Below are positions 38,383 through 47,041 of a stretch of 58,841 nt of DNA, piece after piece. The position numbers and the translations under genes were made by a program. The notes beneath the pieces were generated by a model, which did no database searches, was not told the origin of the DNA, and was given only the letters and a program-made list of their open reading frames with translations. Position 1 is the stretch's first letter. Each line of letters begins with the position of its first letter. This stretch comes from Veillonella sp. AM51-8BH (GTDB lineage Bacteria; Bacillota; Negativicutes; Veillonellales; Veillonellaceae), in assembly GCF_003463825.1 (NCBI RefSeq), contig NZ_QSDY01000006.1, forward strand, positions 1-58,841. The letters are read 5' to 3'.

Positions 38383-39099
38383 TTACAGCAAGAATGTAAG
38401 CCCCATAGCCACGAAGATGGCTGGTAATAGGTTGGCAATACGGATTTTACCAGGCCAGATGAGGTCAATACCGACACAGAAGATCAGAATAGATCCCACG
38501 TAGGACAGGTTATCGATAGCACTTGGCGTCATTAGCGGCGCAGCGATGTGAGCCATAGCTGTAATAATCCATTGGGTAATCCCTACAGGAATAAAGGAGA
38601 ACAATGCGCCTTTGCCCATAGAGGACACCATAACCATAACGATGATGCCGTCGAGGATGCCTTTCAACAATAGCGTTTGATAGTTACCCGTCAAGCCGTC
38701 TTGAATAGAGCCTAGCACACCCATGGCGCCCACGGTAAATGTAAGGGACGCTGTAATAAAAGCGTGCGTAAACTGCGGATCACCAGTGTTGCCAGTTTTT
38801 GCTTTCACCCAGTCACCAAAAACAGTAATCCAACGGTTAAGGTCTATAAGCTCGCCAATTACAGCGCCTGTCACCATGCTAATAATCATGAGCATAGGCC
38901 CCGTTGTTTGCAGCGTGCCGTTTACAATAACTAGCATATACTGCATGGCACCGCTCATCCCGAGGAGGAGAACGATAATACCGCTCACCATCATGAGCGT
39001 CTGTTTCAAATTTTCTTTCATAAACCGACCAAATGCGAGGCCGCACAAGCTGCCGGCTATGATGAGGCCAATGTTAATGGCCGTACCCAAACCAATCAT
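38383..39099 (-). CDS. DUF554 membrane protein (YqgA/YdfK-like)
   Basis: 238 aa, about seven helices. N-terminal GTAINIGLIIAGSLCGLAFG and TFTVGAMGVLGSIQDGL are typical of DUF554. Function not known; maybe a transporter. Start ATG 39099 has AAAGGGA. Confidence 0.85.
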   Translation of the reverse strand: MIGLGTAINIGLIIAGSLCGLAFGRFMKENLKQTLMMVSGIIVLLLGMSGAMQYMLVIVNGTLQTTGPMLMIISMVTGAVIGELIDLNRWITVFGDWVKAKTGNTGDPQFTHAFITASLTFTVGAMGVLGSIQDGLTGNYQTLLLKGILDGIIVMVMVSSMGKGALFSFIPVGITQWIITAMAHIAAPLMTPSAIDNLSYVGSILIFCVGIDLIWPGKIRIANLLPAIFVAMGLTFLL

Positions 39100-39233
39100 A
39101 TATTTCCCTTTCTTAATTGTGAAAGTAATACTTTATTTCATCATCAGTATATCAACTATATCGAAACAAATCAATCTGCTATAGCATACAACCAATCTAT
39201 GCCGTTATATGGCCCTAGATAAAAACATATAGC

Positions 39234-39267
39234 AAAAAGACCCTATCCAGTAAAGGATAAGGTCTTT
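39234..39267 (-). terminator. Terminator of the small-RNA candidate
   Basis: AGACC and TATCC arms pair with GGATA and GGTCT around a 6-nt loop (one C/A mismatch), with five Ts on the minus strand. Confidence 0.65.
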
Positions 39268-39383
39268 ATGTTGTGTTTATAGCTTTGAGAGAGAAGTATA
39301 TGAGAGACCCGCTTTGGAGAGAGAGAATATATGTGTTTGTATATAAAGCGGGCCGACATATGATGGAACGCTATCTTTCCATC
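39234..39383 (-). ncRNA. Candidate CU-rich small RNA
   Basis: On the minus strand: hairpin GATGGAA/TTCCATC (39362-39383), hairpin CCCGCTTT/AAAGCGGG (39308-39352) whose loop holds TTCTCTCTCTCC, an open stretch with CTTCTCTCTC (39287-39296), and an intrinsic terminator (39234-39267). CU-rich loops that can pair with Shine-Dalgarno sequences are typical of LhrC- or FsrA-like regulators. A -10 TATAGT is at 39385-39390, -35 unclear; if used, hairpin 1 would be cut. No protein frame there is convincing. Confidence 0.5.
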
Positions 39384-39589
39384 GACTATAGTGTACACCT
39401 TAAAGTATGGTTTAACACAAGTACAATTTTGTAACATCAATCATGTATAAAAACTATTGTTAACTAACGATTATACAAATACGTTACAACATATAGGTAA
39501 AAGAATGCGAATTATTAGAAAAAAGCAAAAATAATGAGCTAACTATCAAACATTCAGATTTATATTAATACTCAACATTTAAAACTATA

Positions 39590-40189
39590 TTAATCCTCAG
39601 CGTCTACAGGCAATTGAACAATATCTGCTAGCTTATTAATCTCGCTAAAACAAGGACAGTCCTTGCCGTGATCGTTGATGAGACCACTAGCTTGCAGGTG
39701 GGAATAGATGGTAACAGGGCCTACGAACTTGAACCCTCGTTTCTTTAGATCCTTACTAATCCGCGTGGACAAGCCATTCTTCGCAGGTATATTTCCATCA
39801 GGGTGGCTTTCATAAATAATAGTTTTATTGTCTGTGAAAGCCCAGATATAGTTGCAAAACGAACCAAATTCATCTTGAATATCTTTAAATGCAGAAGCAT
39901 TATTGATGATGGCCTCAATTTTAGGACGAGATTTGAGCATCCCCTCGGTTTGCATAATCCTGTCGATGTCGCTTTCACCATAACTAGCAACCGTATCAAT
40001 ATCAAAATGATCAAAGCAGCCTCGGATAATGTCTCGTTTATTCAAAATCGTAAGCCAGCTGAGACCACATTGGAGACTTTCAAGACAGAGATGTTCAAAC
40101 TGCAACCGATCATCATGAATAGGCCGCCCCCACTCATGATCGTGATAGGCCTGATACAAAGGCGTAGTAGGCCACTCGCAAGTCGCCAT
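39590..40189 (-). CDS. tag: DNA-3-methyladenine glycosylase I
   Basis: 199 aa. Excises 3-methyladenine in base-excision repair. Fits Tag: N-terminal CEWPTTPLYQAYHDHEWGRP, LESLQCGLSWLTIL, RFSP-like GRPKIEAIINNA region, and C-terminal NDHGKDCPCF; with the N-terminal Cys4 these give the Zn site (Cys, His, His, Cys). Start ATG 40189 overlaps the stop of the upstream membrane gene (TGATG) and has GGAGG, so the two are coupled. Confidence 0.95.
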   Translation of the reverse strand: MATCEWPTTPLYQAYHDHEWGRPIHDDRLQFEHLCLESLQCGLSWLTILNKRDIIRGCFDHFDIDTVASYGESDIDRIMQTEGMLKSRPKIEAIINNASAFKDIQDEFGSFCNYIWAFTDNKTIIYESHPDGNIPAKNGLSTRISKDLKKRGFKFVGPVTIYSHLQASGLINDHGKDCPCFSEINKLADIVQLPVDAED

Positions 40190-40632
40190 CACACACCTCC
40201 ATGTGCCCACACGAGGACATCATACATGAGAGCCACTACGAGGCCCATCACGAGATGACCGCCTACGTAGAGCGGGATTAGCAAATAGATGAATAACAAT
40301 AGAGAATGTAAGGTTCTGCGTAACCATACAATCGGCGTAGATGTACCTCCGCCAACCTTGCCATCAAGCCAATTGTGAACGATGTAGATAGGCGTGCCTA
40401 AGCGGCGAATCCAATCAGGAACGCGCTTGCCATGGTTCAACCCAGGGCAATACAAAATCACCAATGGTAACGCCACCGCATCAAGAATGAGCAGCACCGT
40501 TAAGGTCAAGGAGAACAAATCTATTTCGCCTTCCCATGTCACTGGATGTGCTATAAAGCGGAGAGCCCACAAATAGGCTTTATATACGATATACGGTTCT
40601 AATAGCCATAATAAGGGCTTCACTATACTCAT
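40189..40632 (-). CDS. Small multi-helix membrane protein upstream of tag
   Basis: About 147 aa if started at Met 40632; the frame is open to 40806 but the first 58 residues look non-coding. Helices at about 15-30, 40-60, 100-120 and 120-140 flank a soluble WIRRL-type loop, the same plan as 19433, 44437 and 46565. No convincing ribosome site, so the start is uncertain. Likely co-transcribed with tag. Confidence 0.55.
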   Translation of the reverse strand: MSIVKPLLWLLEPYIVYKAYLWALRFIAHPVTWEGEIDLFSLTLTVLLILDAVALPLVILYCPGLNHGKRVPDWIRRLGTPIYIVHNWLDGKVGGGTSTPIVWLRRTLHSLLLFIYLLIPLYVGGHLVMGLVVALMYDVLVWAHGGV

Positions 40633-40666
40633 GGGACTACCTATACCAAACACAAAATAATAAAAA

Positions 40667-40682
40667 CTACGCATCTGCGTAG
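40667..40682 (-). promoter_or_regulatory. Inverted repeat upstream of the membrane gene
   Basis: CTACGCA and TGCGTAG flank two bases; a possible operator or hairpin. Confidence 0.35.
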
Positions 40683-41068
40683 TCGTTTCATATATACAAC
40701 GTTCCGATCGCATCGATTTAACTATAAGAACTACGGATATTTTTAGGCCCAAAGGTGAGTCTAAAAACATCAATTCACACTCAAAATTTTTAGTCCTTTC
40801 ATACATCGATTTCTATACTATTATTATATCAGATTTTGGCCTTTTTGTGGGGTTAAAATTCACATAATTTTGCTAAAATATACAATTTATAGTAGTTATC
40901 AACAATAGAACCCACTATATAAGCTATTCCTCACTATCGACTCATATATACTAATTTTTCATCAAAATTATGACTTATTTTGATAAATTCCTTAGAAAAA
41001 TGCGGCATACAAAGTAACATAAAAGCCAAAATAAAGAACTAAGAATCTGTATCAATACTATGTGGCAT

Positions 41069-41175
41069 TTTATGCCCATACCCTATGTTATTATAAATAC
41101 AGGTAGTAAATACCGTCTCACTTTCTTTTGATAAACAATGCAAAAAGGGCAGCTTCTTAGGGCTGCCTTTTTTGT
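41069..41175 (+). ncRNA. Candidate small RNA upstream of the secreted-protein island
   Basis: -35 TTTATG (41069-41074), 17-nt spacer, -10 TATAAA (41092-41097), then about 70 nt without a start codon and site, ended by a GGCAGC/GCTGCC terminator with six Ts (41143-41175). Contains GGTA/TACC and a possible SD-like CTTTCTTTT. Confidence 0.4.
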
Positions 41176-41289
41176 ATTCCACATACAACTTAAAAATATA
41201 GTCATTTAGTTATATAATTATACTTAACAACTTAGCCTATGGATTACACAAGATCAATAGATATGAGAGTATAAACGGGAGATACTACC

Positions 41290-42651
41290 ATGACCAAACT
41301 ACCAATATTAGCAGGTGTTTTCATGATAAGCACTATCTTATCACCAGTAGGCGCCATCAATGTTAATATTCCTGGCGCAGATTCGAAAATTCCAAAGGAT
41401 GCCTACATAAATTACAAAACTACGAATCCTGATATTGAAAAGGATGTAGCAAACTATGTGGAAACACTAAAAGCAACGGACAAGGCTAAAGGTATTAGCA
41501 AAAGCGAAATGGAGTATGCTAAAGCTGCCTCTATCTATCGCGGTCAACATTACCATAATACGGTCATTTCCGTTCATGACAAATACAACCAAATTCGACT
41601 TTCATTCCCCGTAGCGGGCATAAAAAGTGATTATAATATAGGGCGTTACAAAAGTCCAAGTCGAACCATTGAGGACTATCGAGTGTTTACCGATAATGGA
41701 AGTCTCAATTTAGAAATTGACTATGCTGATTACAAAGACTATGACTGGCGTAACACAAAAATAGCTTATGAAAAACTAACTGACAAGAATGTACGTGATT
41801 TCTTTCAAGACATGGCAAAACATAATCCAGCAAAACACATTTCTGATATAAAGGGTACTGTATTTTCATATCCTACTGTTACCTACAGCACTTGGGATAG
41901 CATGAAGATGCCACACCTTGAAAACGGTAAAAAAACAACTCTTACCATCGACACAATCAATTTTAAATTTAAGGGCTATAACATGCGTCATCCCTTATAT
42001 CACGCAGGGTTTGTCTATTATGATAACAACCCCGTTCTGAACAAAGTTCCTACAGATAAATTATTGGCTAATTATATGCTTCCTTCTGTGCAAAACCTAA
42101 ATGAATTAAATCAATATTCACGCATAGAAAACTTAAATGGTATACAATACCGCGTACCAAAAGACGCCATATACGAAGGTCAAAGTAAGGGCTCCGACCA
42201 CCAAGATATTAGACACTACAAAAAAGGGAACATAATATTCTTTGTTTCTACTGACAATGTTCCTAAGAACCCATATGCGCATGAACTTGTTGTAAATGGT
42301 CATTACGATTTTAAAACGGAGTTAAATACGTCCTGGGATATTTACTATTCCTACCCAACATCAGATTATATTAATTATGCCGTTATATGGAATAATAATA
42401 TTCCTGGGCTATCCACACACATCTATAAACCCCATAAAGATGATCACATCCTAACCTTTTACTCCTATGATGGAACCTATAGTTTTATCTATACCATCTT
42501 TTATCCAAGTTTTTTAAATACTGAGGAAGTTCAAAAATTACGGAATATGATTGAGTTTTTTGAGTCTACCAATAATCCTAACTTCAAACTGAAAGCGCAT
42601 GTTCTATTTCCAGATACAGCATTCACAGTACTCCAAAGAATTGAAAATTGA
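41290..42651 (+). CDS. Secreted protein, large family of the island (copy 1)
   Basis: 453 aa. Signal peptide (about 1-22), then NIPGADSKIPKDAYINY, the same start of the mature protein as in the copies at 44873, 48228 and 53296. Shared later blocks: LANYMLPSVQNLNELNQYS, IQYRVPKDA, YAVIWNNNIPG, LRNMIEFFES. Unlike its paralogues it lies on the plus strand and has a longer C-terminal tail. Function unknown. Starts 10 nt after GGGAGA. Confidence 0.8.
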   Translation: MTKLPILAGVFMISTILSPVGAINVNIPGADSKIPKDAYINYKTTNPDIEKDVANYVETLKATDKAKGISKSEMEYAKAASIYRGQHYHNTVISVHDKYNQIRLSFPVAGIKSDYNIGRYKSPSRTIEDYRVFTDNGSLNLEIDYADYKDYDWRNTKIAYEKLTDKNVRDFFQDMAKHNPAKHISDIKGTVFSYPTVTYSTWDSMKMPHLENGKKTTLTIDTINFKFKGYNMRHPLYHAGFVYYDNNPVLNKVPTDKLLANYMLPSVQNLNELNQYSRIENLNGIQYRVPKDAIYEGQSKGSDHQDIRHYKKGNIIFFVSTDNVPKNPYAHELVVNGHYDFKTELNTSWDIYYSYPTSDYINYAVIWNNNIPGLSTHIYKPHKDDHILTFYSYDGTYSFIYTIFYPSFLNTEEVQKLRNMIEFFESTNNPNFKLKAHVLFPDTAFTVLQRIEN

Positions 42652-42681
42652 ATGCACATCCTCATTTGTTACGTGAACAAA

Positions 42682-43218
42682 CTAGCCCTCTATAGCCTCA
42701 AGTACTTCGCCGATGTACATATAATGTGGTTCCCAACGATCATGACCAATTTGAGTATAGGCAGTAGGGTTTGCTGCATAATATTCCTTTATTTTATCTG
42801 CCAAATGAGCTTCATCGAATTGGTGTTCATATAACTTTTTACATACAAATGTTAAATCTGCTTCTTTGAAGGTCACTCCATCACCGACTGCCACTGGTGT
42901 TAAACCAGAATTGGCAACCTTATCTTCATCGCGACCAGAATGAGAGCCTAAATAGCCAAGAGCCTTACGCTGGCTGTTAGGGAATAAGCTAACTGTAAAA
43001 GTATCGTATTTCGCCATGAATTCTTGAGTATAGCGAGCTGGATGAATGTACACAGTCACGGTAGATATATCATTGCCAAGCATGCCCCACATGTTACCCA
43101 TACTGCCCCAACTAACTGTACACGTATTAAAATCATCAAGCGTACCCGCTGTAACAAGAGCCCAACGTTCCTCAAACATGGTAAACGCCTTATAATCTTT
43201 TGTTTCAAATGCTTTCAT
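42682..43218 (-). CDS. Flavin reductase-like protein (DIM6/NTAB)
   Basis: 178 aa FMN-binding split-barrel domain. Motifs of the family: ALVTAGTLDDFNTCTVSWGSMG, YIHPARYTQEFMAKYDTFTVSLFP. It lacks a clear partner; likely NAD(P)H:flavin oxidoreductase-like. Start ATG 43218 follows GGAGG. It is convergent with the gene before. Confidence 0.82.
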   Translation of the reverse strand: MKAFETKDYKAFTMFEERWALVTAGTLDDFNTCTVSWGSMGNMWGMLGNDISTVTVYIHPARYTQEFMAKYDTFTVSLFPNSQRKALGYLGSHSGRDEDKVANSGLTPVAVGDGVTFKEADLTFVCKKLYEHQFDEAHLADKIKEYYAANPTAYTQIGHDRWEPHYMYIGEVLEAIEG

Positions 43219-43239
43219 AATAACCTCCGAACATAGAAT

Positions 43240-43833
43240 TTAATTAACAATAACCTCATCAAAATGTTCCTTATATACTTCATAATACACTGCATCAGCG
43301 ATATCGTAAAACTCTTTATTTAGAGAATCTTTCACAACGGGTCTGCGCAGAAAGGCACCACGATTGATAGGCCGAGGCGTTCCATCAAAGCCAAAGCGAC
43401 TGATTTCCTCTTCATCGCGCATAATACCTGGATTAGACCACATATCTTCATTCATATCCATATTCGCACCCGCATCAGTATTAATCGCCGTTTTCCCTTG
43501 CTGTTGCGCCCGATAGACCTTACTAGCTGCTGAATTGCTACTATCATAGGTGAAAGTCATGTCCTTAACGGTAATCACTTTCTCATCATTCCACTGATAC
43601 ACTTTATATACCGTCGCCTTGATTGTATAAATAGGCGGCTCAAAACCGATTACTTTCACCGTATTCACGTCAATATAGGACGCGCCACGCTCGTCTATAT
43701 TAGGAATATCCGATACAAACTGAGATACCTGCTTAAACTGCGGCTGAGACGTGAGCTTCTCAATCGTGATTGCTTGAGCTGGGATGGTGAAAGCAAGCAT
43801 AAGCCCTAGAGTTATTAAAAATCGATGTAACAT
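43240..43833 (-). CDS. Secreted protein, small family (copy 1)
   Basis: 197 aa. Signal peptide (about 1-21: FTIPAQAITIEKL), then a fold with YIDVNTVKVIGFEPPIYTIKATVYKVYQ, YDSSNSAASKVYRAQQQGKT and a C-terminal YDIADAVYYEVYKEHFDEVIV, all shared with 47620 and 50616. The domain loosely resembles surface-adhesin-E-like proteins; uncertain. ATG 43833 has AGAGG. Preceded by the long inverted repeat at 43873. Confidence 0.75.
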   Translation of the reverse strand: MLHRFLITLGLMLAFTIPAQAITIEKLTSQPQFKQVSQFVSDIPNIDERGASYIDVNTVKVIGFEPPIYTIKATVYKVYQWNDEKVITVKDMTFTYDSSNSAASKVYRAQQQGKTAINTDAGANMDMNEDMWSNPGIMRDEEEISRFGFDGTPRPINRGAFLRRPVVKDSLNKEFYDIADAVYYEVYKEHFDEVIVN

Positions 43834-43872
43834 ATATCCTCTCATCTTTCTAAACTTTTACAACATAAATAA

Positions 43873-43917
43873 GCACAACCTTATTAGCATAAGTATACTA
43901 TGCAAATAAGACTATGC
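43873..43917. repeat. Long inverted repeat, copy A
   Basis: About 45 bp dyad: GCACAA..CTTATT, GCATA, then AGTATACT core, TATGC, AATAAG, with the right end slightly changed. Same element at 46132, 49526 and, variant, at 54535. It lies about 40 nt upstream of the secreted-protein start. Confidence 0.75.
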
Positions 43918-43997
43918 ATATTACGTATTATTTATAAGTTTATATTTTAGAATATAAAGGGATTAGCGCTATTAGTACTTATAATGTTTATCTTAAT

Positions 43998-44143
43998 TTG
44001 ACGATATATATCTTTACCCCTATAATATAAGTAGATAGTCAGACGAGTAGTTACGTCAGGCGCATCTCGAAATTGAAAAAAGATTAGGAAATGGCCTTTC
44101 AGTTATCTAGTCACACTAGGCAACGGAGGGCTATTTGCTTTTT
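43998..44143 (+). ncRNA. Type I antitoxin RNA, copy A
   Basis: Promoter TTGACG (43998-44003), 17-nt spacer, TATAAT (44021-44026). RNA starts near 44033, contains the conserved GTAGATAGTCAGACGAG and a terminator hairpin (about 44089-44138) ending in TTTTT. It converges on and overlaps the 3' end of the toxin, as RatA does on TxpA. Confidence 0.7.
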
Positions 44144-44232
44144 GTAAGGCAAATAAGGGCTACTAAGGCTCCAAAAGCAATGACAATAGCCAAGACTTGT
44201 AAGAGGAGCATGATTATTTCATAATCACTCAT
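44131..44232 (-). CDS. Holin-like type I toxin (TxpA/Hol_Tox type), copy A
   Basis: 33 aa from ATG 44232: MSDYEIIMLLLQVLAIVIAF, then a second half GALVALICLTKSK. A single membrane helix with a short basic tail, as in Hol_Tox peptides. GGGAGGG (44241-44247) is the ribosome site, hidden in a 9-bp stem of the leader. Promoter upstream and an opposing antitoxin RNA support a type I module. Confidence 0.75.
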   Translation of the reverse strand: MSDYEIIMLLLQVLAIVIAFGALVALICLTKSK

Positions 44233-44241
44233 AGACTTATC

Positions 44242-44265
44242 CCTCCCTTCAAAAACGAAGAGAGG
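44242..44265 (-). promoter_or_regulatory. SD-sequestering hairpin of toxin A
   Basis: On the mRNA CCTCTCTTC pairs with GAAGGGAGG (one G-U), covering the ribosome site. The same in copy C at 49901-49924. Confidence 0.65.
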
Positions 44266-44293
44266 CCCAACCTCGTCCAACTATCCTAAGTCT

Positions 44294-44322
44294 ATTATAG
44301 AACGAACTAATATACGATACAA
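44294..44322 (-). promoter_or_regulatory. Promoter of toxin A
   Basis: -35 TTGTAT (44317-44322), 17-nt spacer, -10 TATAAT (44294-44299). Confidence 0.65.
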
Positions 44323-44359
44323 TAAGCATTACATTATATGAATATACGAATAAACTAAT

Positions 44360-44401
44360 AAAAGCTGAGCTACTTAACCAACGCAGTAGCTCAGCTTTTT
44401 A
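44360..44401 (-). terminator. Terminator of the 44437 gene
   Basis: AAAAGCTGAGCTAC with its complement GTAGCTCAGCTTTTT; T tracts at both sides. Confidence 0.8.
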
Positions 44402-44436
44402 GTTAATTTAACGTTTGATAGAATACTAATAATCTA

Positions 44437-44826
44437 TCAGTGGAATGCTAAAACAGTAGAGATAGCGATTAAGATATACACTACAAGACATAGTTTTAGC
44501 AAAAGCAGTAAACTGCCAAATAGGACTTTATAGATAGGTGCTTCTTGTTTCTTGGATCGTATCCAGTCTTTAATTTTATAATATATTTTTGGTTTGTTAA
44601 AAGCTGGCGGTAATCGCTTACACCATAAAACAAGCCACAGAATACAACATATATTACCAAAGAGAAAGAATAGAAATAGGCCGAACTGCTCCAATGAAGA
44701 TACTTTCAATACATAGATATTATAGAGTAGCTGAGTAAAGGTCTCTACAAAGTTAATCCATAGATAGACAAGATAAGCCTTAAGCAAAAGCACTAATATA
44801 GTTTTGATATATTTGAGTTTACTCAT
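44437..44826 (-). CDS. Small multi-helix membrane protein of the island
   Basis: 129 aa, hydrophobic helices at about 8-30, 40-65 and 100-125 around PPAFNKPKIYYKIKDWIRS. Close in sequence to 46565 (PVFDKPKMYYRVKAWF) and of the same plan as 19433 and 40189. Start 44826. It follows the large secreted-protein gene by 47 nt, so it belongs to the same transcript. Confidence 0.65.
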   Translation of the reverse strand: MSKLKYIKTILVLLLKAYLVYLWINFVETFTQLLYNIYVLKVSSLEQFGLFLFFLFGNICCILWLVLWCKRLPPAFNKPKIYYKIKDWIRSKKQEAPIYKVLFGSLLLLLKLCLVVYILIAISTVLAFH

Positions 44827-44872
44827 TAGTTCACCCCTATCAGAATATACAAACTAAATACACACAACTATA

Positions 44873-46093
44873 TTACATTTTTTCTTGACTTTGAATGCGG
44901 ATTACCTTATTCCTCAATGTTTCAATATTTGCAAAGTCAGAATATTCTACTGTATTACGCAGCTGAATATGAGAATATGGCACTGCTCCGTCAGTATAAA
45001 CTAAACTCATAATATATATATTCTTGTCATCCCGTAAGAATCGATGCATTAAAGATTTTTTACCTGGTTGATAGTTATCTACTAAAAGACTAGGCACGCC
45101 ATTATTCCAAACAGATGCTGCCTGAATAGGTGCATCACCTATAATTTGACTTTCTGGCTTTACCTCCGAAATTTCGTTAATAAAGGAGTAAATATATTTA
45201 TCATCTACCTTTACAGATTTCTTGGCCACAACAAGTCGCATACCCAATCCACGATAGTCCCTTATTTCGGCAGAGTCCTTTAATGACTTCTGTACTGTTA
45301 GTTTAAGTCCTTTAGGAATACGATACATAAGATTATCCCAGTTGATACTTTCACTATACTGATCCATATCATCTAAAGAGTGAATCGACGGAATTACATA
45401 ATTACTCATGACACGCTCAAGCTTGTCGGTAACGGGCTGATTTTTGTAGCTAAGCCCTATCATATATTCTTGATTTGGCTGATTATCTAAACCAACTACG
45501 GCAACCATAGCAGGCGTATTTTCGCCAAAAGACTCTGTTTCAATAGCCCATTTACCATGTGTGATACCGGGATATATAAACTCCCCTTTTCGGTCCGTTT
45601 TTAGTTTGCCTAATGCATCATCATAATTCTGTTTCGTACCGATGGCAAAAAACACAGAATGTTCTCTTACAATAGATAAACGCTCACCATCACTGCGTTT
45701 GGGGTAGTATTTACTTGCTAATAGTAGTCCAGGAACAGATGCTCGGATATTAGTACGGTCATCATGCAACAACACAACTGCAGACTCATTAACTAACAAA
45801 TCCATCACCTTCTCAGAATCGCTTGCTATCTGATTGACTTCATCTTGTGTTAGTCCCCAGTCAGTTCTATACATTTCCATACGCTTATCAGATTCAGAAT
45901 GTAATTTTATAACATCACTAGCCCCCACATTACTCAAGCTACCTGCCCGATAATTCTCATATGCATTGGCAGGAATACTCGCATCAGCACCTGGCATAGG
46001 CGGCTGTCCGGCTGGCACTTCGATTTGTACAGCACTTACATTCATGGTGAAAGCAGTAGCTAGTGCCATCATAATTATACTTTTACGTAACAT
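44873..46093 (-). CDS. Secreted protein, large family of the island (copy 2)
   Basis: 406 aa. Signal peptide then VEVPAGQ-like QIEVPAGQPPMPGADASIP. The first 49 residues are almost identical to those of 48228, but the rest is strongly diverged. Family blocks: MSNYVIPSIHSLDDMDQYS, LMYRIPKGL, ASVWNNGVPSLLVDNYQPGK, LRNTVEYSDF. Surface or secreted role suspected. ATG 46093 has AGAGGG. Confidence 0.8.
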   Translation of the reverse strand: MLRKSIIMMALATAFTMNVSAVQIEVPAGQPPMPGADASIPANAYENYRAGSLSNVGASDVIKLHSESDKRMEMYRTDWGLTQDEVNQIASDSEKVMDLLVNESAVVLLHDDRTNIRASVPGLLLASKYYPKRSDGERLSIVREHSVFFAIGTKQNYDDALGKLKTDRKGEFIYPGITHGKWAIETESFGENTPAMVAVVGLDNQPNQEYMIGLSYKNQPVTDKLERVMSNYVIPSIHSLDDMDQYSESINWDNLMYRIPKGLKLTVQKSLKDSAEIRDYRGLGMRLVVAKKSVKVDDKYIYSFINEISEVKPESQIIGDAPIQAASVWNNGVPSLLVDNYQPGKKSLMHRFLRDDKNIYIMSLVYTDGAVPYSHIQLRNTVEYSDFANIETLRNKVIRIQSQEKM

Positions 46094-46131
46094 AAAACCC
46101 TCTTTTTTTCTCTCACATTACAACAAAATAA

Positions 46132-46176
46132 GCACAACCTTATTAGCATAAGTATACTATGCAAACAAGACTGTGC
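46132..46176. repeat. Long inverted repeat, copy B
   Basis: 45-bp dyad centred on AGTATACT, about 40 nt upstream of the 44873 gene start. A TTGTTT and TAATAA pair with 17 nt between frame the inner palindrome on the minus strand, so it may be promoter plus operator. Confidence 0.75.
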
Positions 46177-46278
46177 CTATAATTAATAATTTTATAATTC
46201 AGCATATATAAATTTTTTGTATATATTTAGTATTTATGGGTTTCGTATATATTTAGTATTTATAAGGTTTATCTCAAT

Positions 46279-46444
46279 TTGACGATATATATCTTTATCC
46301 CTATAATATAGGTAGATAGTCAGACGAGTCGTACCGTCAGGCTCATCTCGGAAAACATAAAATTTTGAGAAATGGCCTTTTCGTTTTATACTAATCTCCA
46401 GGTTAGTGGAAATGAAGGGCTATTTGTCTTTTGTGAGACAAATA
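46279..46444 (+). ncRNA. Type I antitoxin RNA, copy B (toxin lost)
   Basis: Promoter TTGACG (46279-46284), 17-nt spacer, TATAAT (46302-46307); conserved GTAGATAGTCAGACGAG and hairpin with TTTTCGTTTT. It faces only a C-terminal toxin stub. Confidence 0.65.
46420..46443 (-). pseudogene. Toxin stub B
   Basis: Only the last seven codons and stop remain (ICLTKDK). A deletion joins it directly to the sequence that in copy A lies upstream of the toxin promoter (ATATACGAATAAACTAATA), with AAATA as possible microhomology. Confidence 0.65.
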
Positions 46445-46459
46445 TACGAATAAACTAAT

Positions 46460-46499
46460 AAAAGCTGAGCTATTTCCAAATATGAATAGCTTGGCTTTT
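46460..46499 (-). terminator. Terminator of the 46565 gene
   Basis: AAAGCTGAGCTATT paired with AATAGCTTGGCTTT, T tract on the minus strand. Confidence 0.7.
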
Positions 46500-46564
46500 G
46501 TATTGTGTAAATAGGTTTAGAGCGTATCAGAAATAAAATATGCGTGTTCAAAAGCTTTCAAGAG

Positions 46565-47035
46565 CTAACGAAATATCAATCCAAGAATCATAAGTAGAGG
46601 CATAACTAATATAACACCAGCCAAAATAAAACCAGCTAAAACAGCCATAGTGCCATACGTTATTAGACATAACTTTATTAAAAAATCTATACAACTATAT
46701 ATACACATACCCACGGTAGATTGTTCTTTTAAAGAAATAAACCATGCTTTCACTCTATAATACATTTTCGGTTTATCAAACACAGGATATAGTTTCTCAT
46801 ACCATAAAATCACCCATGGTAAAACCCAAATATTCCCAAAGCAAAAAATCAATACCGGCAGATAATCTCTTAATGGATATGCTTCTAATACATATAGATC
46901 GTACAGTAATGTATAAATCCCCCAAATAGAGGCTCCCCAAATAAGTAAAAGCACAAACTTTAACAGAAACAAAAAAATAAGTTTAATCATCAATCTAAGT
47001 CTATCCTCGATTCTGACCATTCTAATACTATCCAT
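46565..47035 (-). CDS. Small multi-helix membrane protein of the island
   Basis: 156 aa, helices at about 17-40, 50-70, 110-130 and 132-155, with PVFDKPKMYYRVKAWFISL between. It is the paralogue of 44437. It starts 6 nt after the stop of the 47042 gene, so it is in the same operon. No good ribosome site is visible at 47035 or 47020, perhaps because of coupling. Confidence 0.65.
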   Translation of the reverse strand: MDSIRMVRIEDRLRLMIKLIFLFLLKFVLLLIWGASIWGIYTLLYDLYVLEAYPLRDYLPVLIFCFGNIWVLPWVILWYEKLYPVFDKPKMYYRVKAWFISLKEQSTVGMCIYSCIDFLIKLCLITYGTMAVLAGFILAGVILVMPLLMILGLIFR

Positions 47036-47041
47036 AATTTA

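Noticed and set aside
39243..39440. Protein-coding gene on the minus strand (65 codons)
   Set aside because: No ribosome site and the stretch is filled by stem-loops and a terminator; a small RNA explains it better.
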